Source: Magnolia sinica (Eukaryota > Streptophyta > Magnoliopsida > Magnoliales > Magnoliaceae). From it: a DNA stretch of 64,000 bases. Shown here one piece after another: positions 56,965-64,000 of this stretch. The translations under genes were made by a program, and so were the position numbers. The number at the start of each line of letters is the position of its first letter. The first letter of the stretch is position 1. The notes under the pieces are model-generated. The model had not been told where the DNA came from, made no database searches, and saw nothing but the letters and a program-made list of their open reading frames with translations. The DNA lies in contig NC_080579.1 of assembly GCF_029962835.1 (NCBI RefSeq), forward strand, positions 77,498,459-77,562,458, written 5' to 3'.

Positions 56965-59376
56965 ACTATCCGAAGTACTCCCTGCGTAAGCTATCGTATG
57001 CTTCAGAAGCATATGTCATTTCGTGTGAAGCACTCGACATATTTACAGCCAACATGTGTAAGTGCTATAGTTTATATCCCTATCTGTTGTCAAATTTATG
57101 GTGTCAAAATCACTGTTATATATAACTTGCATAAGTGAAGCTCTCTCAAGGATCAACATTCATAAACAAGCTAAGCTCACAACAAGCAAAGCTCACAAGT
57201 ACAAGGATCAATCTTGAATACAAGAACTGCTCACAAGACAAGACTCAAGCTGCAAGACTTCAAGAAGAGTACAAGGCAGTTTGTAAAGAACTCAAGACAC
57301 TTTCAAGATTGAGCTACATCAAGATTTCAATATTGAACTACATCAAGTCTTCAAGGCTCATACTTCAAGGTCACTAGTTCCTAATGTTTCAATGTCCTTA
57401 CTTCATGGTTGAGGTTTGACTGACCTTAGGTTGACCTTAGAAGTAGGTCACTTTGGATACATAAATCGAATGTTTATTTTACATAAGTTTGGTCTGTTCT
57501 TCGACTAGTCCTAGAGTTGCTTCGACCAGTCTAAGAAATTCCTCGATCAGTCGTGAGTTTGTTACAAATTTCGGATAAAATCTGTTAGGCTTCAACTAGT
57601 CCAGGAATCTGTTCGACCAGTCGAAGGAACAGTGTCGACTGCATCTTCGACTAGTTGAAAATCTTCGACTCAAAATCCAGCGATGTTTTTCAGGTTCTTC
57701 GACCAGTCGAAGGTGACCTATGACCAGTCGAAGGAGACCTTCGACAAGTCGTAGAACGGTCAAAGCTTATCGCTCTTGATTTTTCAAATATCTGTTATTG
57801 CTTCGACTAGTCGAAGAGCTCCTTAGACCAGTCGAAGACGCGATCTACTCACCTATAAATAGTGCACGAATCTCAGAAGAAATCATCGAATTAATTAATT
57901 CATTCAAGCCAATCTTCGTCGAACTTCTGAGAGATAATTCTGTGCTCCATCTAAGCTAAGTGTGCTTATTTAATATTCTCTTTCCTTAGCTTTATTTAAT
58001 TGATTTTGTTTCTGCTATTCCAATCTAATTTGATAAGAGGAATTGTTATTCCCTTTCTTTGGAATCAAAATCAATTAAGGCAAGCCCTATTTAGTTTAAT
58101 TTAAAATCTATTAGAATTAGAACCATTGTAATTGAGTACTGGACATTGAACTTGGACATTCAATCATCTACTCTGATTTGGTTCTACCGGGCTGCTACAA
58201 CGAAGGAGATAATCAGGTATTTTACATTTAATTGTAAATTCCTTTCTGTTTTGGTTTCTTTCAAGATTTGCCAGAAAAATCTTGTTGTATTGGTTATCTG
58301 AGGAGAGCCAGGAAAACTCAGAAGTGGGGTTTTTTAATTGTGTAAGCCCACAGAAAAAGACACAATTGTAAAGGTTTTGAGTGAACCTGGGAAAACCTAT
58401 TTTGTTAGTGAACGCTAATATCCCCTGTGTGAGGATATTAGGAGTGGAGTAGCATTCTGTGTGGCTGTTGTTTAACAGTTGGTGAACACACAGGCGAACC
58501 ACTATAATCCCTTGTGTTGTGGTTGAATGATTTATACTTCTGATCTTTAATTATTCTTTTGTGGGATGTATGTATGGTGGTGAATGTTGTAATCATTTAA
58601 TTCAAGCATTGTGAGAATTTTGTAATAGTTTAGAATTTATTTTCTGCTATTCCTTTATCAGCTTGATATTCAATTTCCTTTAAAAGTTGTTCCAGCAAGG
58701 TTACCCTGCCATTTTTATCGTGTATGGCTGTCCCTAGAACAATACATTTGTGATTATAATTTATTTCAATTCAGTTTGTATTTATTTCTGTATTCCTCTT
58801 TGGTTTGAGATTTGATACAAAGATCTTTCTAGAAATAAGGTTGTCCTCCCATAAACTCTGGTTTTTGGTGTAAGGTTGTCCTTAGAACAACATTTGTATC
58901 AACCTCTCAAGATCTGAATTTTGAGGTTATTTTACTTTCTTGCATTGTGATTTATTTTGGCTATCATATTCTTTTTAATTCCGCTGTTATAAGTTTTATT
59001 TGGCATTGTCCTTTTCACCCCCCCTCTAGGACATATAGCTAGGCTTTTTCAACATGCCAGTCATAATAGGAGATATCTGGTCTCTTGGGACTCCATTCAG
59101 ATGTGCCAATGACAGAGTCACATCTTCCATATCTCGTTTCCCACGGTTATATATCTCCATCAGCCCTGGAATTTCTTTGAGATAGCATAATCTTTCGTCT
59201 AAGTCATCATCGATATATTCCACTCTACACTCATCGACCAGACCGGGTATCTCTATGGCCCTACCAGAAGAAGATAGGACCGAAATATCCATCTGCAACA
59301 GCTGATGAAGTATGTTGCGTGATTCTGCTACGCTCCGGTTTAAGGAGGACATAATCAGAAATTGACTCAACTGCAA
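56965..59376 (-). pseudogene. Unassigned CACTA ORF split by a solo LTR
   Basis: The right part (59052-59376) encodes about 110 residues including 'VAESRNILHQLLQMDISVL' and 'SLAHLNGVPRDQISPIM'. The left part (about 56965-57056) continues in frame once the 1,995-bp insertion and one copy of its target duplication are ignored, ending in 'ASEAYDSLRREYFG' and a stop. The ancestral product would be near 140 residues. It lies between the two transposase genes on the same strand. I recognise no family. It could be a third CACTA gene, an extra exon, or captured host sequence. Confidence 0.6.
57057..59051 (+). mobile_element. Solo LTR (1,995 bp) inside the CACTA element
   Basis: It begins TG ('tgtaagtgctatag') and ends CA ('ggctttttca'), with a perfect 5-bp duplication acatg at 57052-57056 and 59052-59056. 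A run of CTTCGAC(C/T)AGTCGAAG palindromes (57490-57840) precedes a TATA box 'ctataaatagtg' at about 57852; the end region has 'ttcaccccccctctagg', which I associate with SIRE/Angela-type copia LTRs. No internal retroelement sequence remains, so it arose by LTR-LTR recombination. Strand follows the TATA box. Confidence 0.9.
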
Positions 59377-59491
59377 ATGTGGATTATAAACAAGTCAATA
59401 AAAAGAATTAATCATGGCTTATAATTTTCACGTATACATGGAATACATAAATTATTGGAATTGAAAAATGACATGTAAATCATGTGTACAT

Positions 59492-60280
59492 TTAATAATC
59501 GTCGTCTCTATCACTATCGCTTAGAGTTATTTCTTCACCATCACTATCACTGGTCAGTATTTCATCCTCATTGTCCGTAACGTCGTCATCAATGAAACCG
59601 CTATCATCTGTAACAATATCACGTATTATTGAGGCATCAATATTATCAGGTGGCACATCATCTCTATCTAATTGCACCATATCAATATCAACACTTGAAT
59701 CAATCCCTATATCCCTAGATGGCATGTCTTCTTGATATGCTTCTTCAACCCTAAACGTGTCATTTCTCTTGTCCTCGTTATCTTCAACTTCTGGTATGGG
59801 AACGTCAAATACGTTCCTGGGCTTTATTTTCTGCACCACGTGCCAAGAGCCGCCTAACTTGGTATCAGCGAGATAAAATACTTGTTCGGCTTGACTGGCG
59901 AGGACAAATGGATCGTCCTTAAACCACTTTCGAGATAAATTTACGCTCGTAAAGTAGTTGTCAGTCTGTATTCCCAACTTCTTATTTCCAATGTCCCACC
60001 AATCACATCTAAATAAGTACACCCGCTTTCTCATACAATAACTCAGCTCAATAATATCTGTCAAAATGTCATAAAAGTCAATTTCATCCTCCTCATTTGT
60101 TCCCTTCACAACCACCCCATTATTTTTTGTGGTCTTGTACTTCTCACGTTCTTCGGTGTGAAATCGAATCCCGTTTACAATACAACCTGCATATCTAGAT
60201 ACATGTCTATCAGGGCCACATGCCAGTGAGTATAATGCATCAGACGCATCCGCAGAGTTGCTTATGCGCAACGTCTTCAT
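59492..60280 (-). pseudogene. CACTA DUF4216-type exon
   Basis: 262 codons with the DUF4216 signature 'IELSYCMRKRVYLFRCDWWD' in parts ('RVYLFRCDWWDIGN', 'VNLSRKWFKDDPFVLASQAE', 'VFYLADTKLGGSWHVVQK'), followed by an acidic Asp/Glu-rich tail of about 90 residues. In plant CACTA elements this domain is usually the last part of the TNP2-type transposase protein. This exon itself has no stop, but the upstream exons do. Splice borders are inferred. Confidence 0.85.
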
Positions 60281-60386
60281 CTATTATCATGTACAGAATA
60301 TAATTGTTTAAGGATTTTCATAAGTTGAAATAATGTGTAATACAACGAAAATGCTAAGTGTGGTGAGATACAATGTGAAATCTTAC

Positions 60387-63213
60387 ACGGTTGGCGAACC
60401 ATTCTGGAAAATGATCCTGATGCATTCGATCATAATTTGTGGAAAATTTGGACTTCATCTCGTCTATGTGTTCGCTACACATAAATGGCACGTCATCAGC
60501 AAGAAACATTAAGATCATCGTATGTAGAGAAAATAATAATCGAGGGAAGACTTACTCCAAGTACTACTCTATTTCTTCACAATTATGCAACACATACCAC
60601 TGCACCTTTGCTAGATTCCCAAGGTCCATATCCTGAAATGTCGAGGATCCTAAAGGACGAACGTTATGTGCAAATACAGATATGGGTCCTTGTTCATGCT
60701 CCTGCCCTTCATCGGCATTCCGATCTTCTCGGTTAAATCTAGTCTCTATGCCACGAAGATACATGGAGCAAAATGTAAGGCACTCATTATCAATGTACGC
60801 TTCAGCTATCAACCCCTCCGGTCGTGCCTTATTCCTCACAAATTGTTTCAGTGTGTGAAGGTATCTATACACAAAACCACTATGTTATACGTATGAAAAC
60901 ATGAATATATGTAGTTTATGGAATGAATAAAAATTTTAACATATTGGTACCACCTTTCGATTGGATACATCCAACGATATTGTACTGGGCCTGCAAGCTT
61001 CGCCTCGTGTGGTAAGTGAATCGCTAGGTGTACCATGACATCGAAAAATGCAGGTGGAAATATTCTTTCAAGTTTGCAAAGGATTACGGCAATGTTCCTC
61101 TCCAGTCGTTTAATAACATCTACATTCAACGATCTCGAACACAAATCCTTAAAGAATATCCCCAACTCAATCAGTACCGCACTGATATCCTTGCTCAAGA
61201 ATCCACGAATCGCAACCGGCAGTAGGCGTTGCAGAAGGACGTGACAATCATGACTTTTCATTCATGTTATCTTACAGTCCGTAATGTTTACGCGCCGAGA
61301 TATGTTTGACGCATACCCATCGGGAAACTTCACCGATCTCAACCATTCACATAAACGCTTTCTCTCTAGTTTTGTCAACGTGTAGCAGGCTGCTGGTATA
61401 GTATACGAATTTCTATGTGGTTGCAAGTACAACTCTTTCCTTAAACCCATTTTCTGTAGATCCAATCGAGTCTTAAAACTGCCTTTTTTTTCTTCTCTAT
61501 GTTCATCAATGTTCCAAAGACATTGTCACATATATTTTTCTCAATATACATAACATCCAAGTTGTGTCGCAATTTCAGATCACTCCAATAGGGCAACTCA
61601 AAAAAGATACTCTTTTTTCTCCAGTTATAGTCCAATATTGTACATTTCCTCTTCTTCACGTGCGATGTCTTTCCAAATCTAACATCTTCAATGTTACTCA
61701 GTTGTTGCATCACGTCTTCTCCAGATAGCTCTTTCGGAGGTGGCCTATGATCTTGTTTGACATCGAAGATCATCGTCTTCCTACGCCAACTATGATCGCT
61801 CGGAAGGAAGTGACGATGGCCCATATAACATGTTTTCCTACCATGCTTCAATGACAATGAACAAGTCTCAATACCACATGTAGGACAAGCCAACTTGCCC
61901 TTCATGCACCACCCAGACAAATTTTCATATGCAGGAAAGTCATTTATTGTCCACAAGACCGCTGCATGCAATCGAAATGTCTGTCCTGCAAATGTATCAT
62001 ACGTTTGTACACCTTGACTCCACAACTCGTTTAACTCGTCTACTAACGATCGTAAATACATATCAATGTCATTCTCAGGTGACCTGGGTCCAGGAATAAC
62101 CAATGACATCATGAAAAATGACTCCTTCATACACAACCAAGGAGGTAAATTGTAGGGCATAAGTACCACTGGCCACATATTGTACGAGCTACTCATACTA
62201 CCAAATGGATTAAAACCATCACTTGCAAGGCCTAGTCGAACATTGCGAAAATCTTCTGCAAACCAGCCATGTTGCTTGTCAAAATTTTACCAGGCTTCAG
62301 CGTCCGCAGGGTGCCTCAGTGTACTATCATCATGAACGCATTTCTCCTTATGCCACCTCATATCTTCAGCCATCTTACGAGACATAAACAATCTTTGCAA
62401 TCTGGATTTCAATGGGAAGTACCTTAATACCTTTCGCGGGATTTTCTTACCCCTGGCTCTGTCATTCTTCCACCTAGACTCTCCACATTCTTAACACTCT
62501 TCAGCCTTATCGTGCTTTTTTCAATATAATAAACAATCATTTATACATGCATGTATGAGTTCATAACCAAGGCCCAAGTCTCGCATTAATGTTTTTGCCT
62601 CGTAATGAGACTTTGGCAATGTCTCACCGTCCGGTAACGCTTCTTTCAACAACTCAAGCAACATGTCAAACGATTTGTTACTCCAATGATTTATTGTCTT
62701 CAAATGAAGTAACTTTGTAAGAAAATTCAACTTAGAGAAGTTCTGACACCCCGGATAAAGTGGACGTTCTGCCTCCCTCAACAACCTACTAAACTTTTCT
62801 GATTCGACATCACCCATTGGAGGAATATCTTGGCTACTGCTTGTCACTGCAAAATCAGTATCCGCAGCTGTTCCCCTGAACACATCCCTTATGATATCTT
62901 GCATTTCGTCAACGTCTTCATCCTCGTCATCGGGCACAATCAGGTCAGCAAGGACTTTGGAGGGCTCAACTCTATGGGTCATATCTTCACCATGATAGAT
63001 CCACCAAGTGTAACCCTGGTCAATCCCAACTATAAACAAATCATCCTCTACATTGTCTAAAGTCTTATATATCATGTTCTTGCATTTTCGACATGGACAC
63101 CTAATCCTATTCCTTGAATCTGCCCGATTTCGCATAAATTCCATGAACTCTTGAACCCCTTACTTATACTCTGGGCCAAACCTGTTCTTAGCTCGCATCC
63201 AACTCTTATCCAT
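60387..63213 (-). pseudogene. CACTA TNP2-type transposase
   Basis: It starts at ATG 63213 with the transposase-associated domain ('MDKSWMRAKNRFGPEY', 'CPCRKCKN', 'GYTWWIYHGE'), then the TNP2 core ('DGFNPFGSMSSSYNMWPVV' region, 'GKLACPTCG', 'SIFFELPYWSDLKLRHNLDVM' region, 'HVEKNIC'-like 'IEKNICDNVFGTL') and DUF4218 ('DCHVLLQRLLPVAIRG', 'MVHLAIHLPHEAKLAGPV', 'WMYPIERW'). Introns with GT...AG ends fit near 60870-60950 and 60480-60550. Stops in frame: TAA 63160, TGA 62521 and another just after it, TAA 62287, TGA 61262, TAG 60561; one frameshift near 61450. TNP2 proteins cut element ends; this copy cannot. Confidence 0.88.
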
Positions 63214-63239
63214 GTCTACAATGAAATGACTAAAGTCAG

Positions 63240-64000
63240 TTTACAGAAATAGCTTTAAGATTTGGCTAGGTTATAAGTTTAGGTTATATGTTTAGGTTTA
63301 GGGAATAGAGACTAGGTATAAGTTTAGGTCTAAGTTTAGGGAATTGGAGTTGAGATTAGGATTAGGTGTAGGTTTAGGTTTAGGAATTTGAGTTTAGGTT
63401 ATAGATTATAGGTTATAGGTTATAGGTTTAGGTTTAGGTTTAGTATTTGAGAATACATTAAGGTTTAGGTTTAGGTTTAGGGATTTGAGAATAGGTTTAG
63501 GTTATAGGTTTAGGTTTAGGTTTAGGGATTTGAGAATAGGTTTAGGTTTAGGTTAAGGTTATAGGTATAGGTTTAGGTTATAGTTATAGGTTTTGGGATT
63601 TGAGAATAGGTTTAGGTTATAAGTATAGGTTAGGTTAGGTTATAGGTTATAGCTTTAGGGAATTGGTTATAGTTATAGGTTTAGGTTATAAGTATAGGTT
63701 TAGGTTAGGTTATAGGTTATAGCTTTAGGGAATTGGTTATAGTTATAGGTTTAGGTTTAGGAAATCGGGTTCGGGTTCGGGTTCAGGACCGGGGTTTTCA
63801 AGTTTAGATTTAGGTTTAGGCTAGGGAGTTGAGATTAGGATTAGGTGTAGGTTTAGGTTTAGGCATTTGAGAATACATTAACGTTTAGGTTATACGTTTT
63901 GGGATTTGAGAATAGGTTTAGGTTTAGGGATTAGAGAATAGGTTTAGGTTATAAGTTTAGGTTTAAGTTAAAGTTATATGTTAAGGTTAAGGTTATAGGT
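63240..64000. repeat. Degenerate telomere-like TTTAGG / TTATAGG array
   Basis: Irregular runs of 'ggtttaggttta', 'ggttataggtta' and a longer unit 'gggatttgagaatagg' fill the last 760 bases and run off the window. True plant telomere repeats are TTTAGGG; here TTTAGG dominates. It starts 30 bp upstream of the transposase start codon, so it is probably inside the CACTA element's 5' region and not a chromosome end. Confidence 0.85.

Larger units (their letters stand above)
53709..64000 (-). mobile_element. Large CACTA (En/Spm-type) DNA transposon, one end in the window
   Basis: The terminus CACTACAAGAAATACCCC at 53709 is the classic CACTA end. An array of subterminal palindromes follows (to about 54680), then, all on the minus strand, a Transposase_24-type gene, an unassigned ORF, and a TNP2-type transposase gene with DUF4218 and DUF4216 modules. 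The other terminus lies beyond 64000. The bases before the end, tca (53706-53708), would be the 3-bp target duplication. A 1,995-bp solo LTR (57057-59051) sits inside. Both transposase genes have multiple stops, so the copy is inactive. Confidence 0.92.

Noticed and set aside
57057-59051. Full LTR retrotransposon
   Set aside because: Only one LTR with target duplications; no internal coding sequence, primer site or partner LTR.
63240-64000. A true chromosome end
   Set aside because: The array is mostly TTTAGG and TTATAGG, not TTTAGGG, is irregular, and adjoins a CACTA gene; the window edge alone is no evidence for a telomere.

Overview
This window is a transposon-packed stretch of a flowering-plant nuclear genome. 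The evidence is split CACTA transposase genes with introns, Ty1/copia and Ty3/gypsy retrotransposons primed by initiator tRNA-Met, a tRNA-derived SINE, TTTAGG-type repeats, and a pollen-type EF-hand gene. A very abundant family of fold-back repeats built on GTGGGCCCCAC-like ends and 'ccatccgttttttcag' / 'aaaatgagct' blocks fills the spaces. I associate that style of repeat with magnoliid-type trees, but the species cannot be fixed from this sequence alone.

Layout. 1-8.6 kb: LTR-derived blocks, including a decayed relative of the large Ty3/gypsy LTR seen later and two mutually related LTR-like blocks. 8.6-10.6 kb: dispersed repeats. 10.6-15.4 kb: a young, structurally complete Ty1/copia element (236-bp LTRs, 2 differences, TSD ccttg) whose reading frame is broken by two frameshifts. 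15.4-17.7 kb: AT-rich retroelement debris. 17.7-19.9 kb: a decayed plus-strand copia carrying a Tourist-like MITE dimer. 20-25.9 kb: a long (AT)n, TCGA palindromes and fold-back repeats. 26.56-26.81 kb: the only intact host gene I can support, an 84-residue polcalcin-like two-EF-hand protein, bracketed by fold-back elements. 27-34 kb: MITEs, an LTR-like block, a SINE with target duplications and a Tourist MITE nested in another MITE. 34.03-47.35 kb: a complete 13.3-kb chromovirus (Tekay/Del-like Ty3/gypsy) with about 4.2-kb LTRs and TSD ttgaa. 47.4-50.6 kb: an older, internally deleted gypsy element. 50.6-53.7 kb: LTR fragments. 53.709 kb to the window end: one end and most of the body of a large CACTA element inserted in a Tekay-like LTR relic, itself interrupted by a 1,995-bp solo LTR, and followed by a degenerate telomere-like array that runs off the window.

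No element appears able to move itself. The gypsy polyprotein frame between 41.24 and 38.52 kb shows no frameshift but at least eight in-frame stops, seven of them TAG, a pattern I interpret as decay by deamination of methylated cytosine. The nesting order (Tekay-like relic, then CACTA, then solo LTR) gives a relative insertion history. No bacterial operon, CRISPR array, rRNA or intact tRNA gene was seen.
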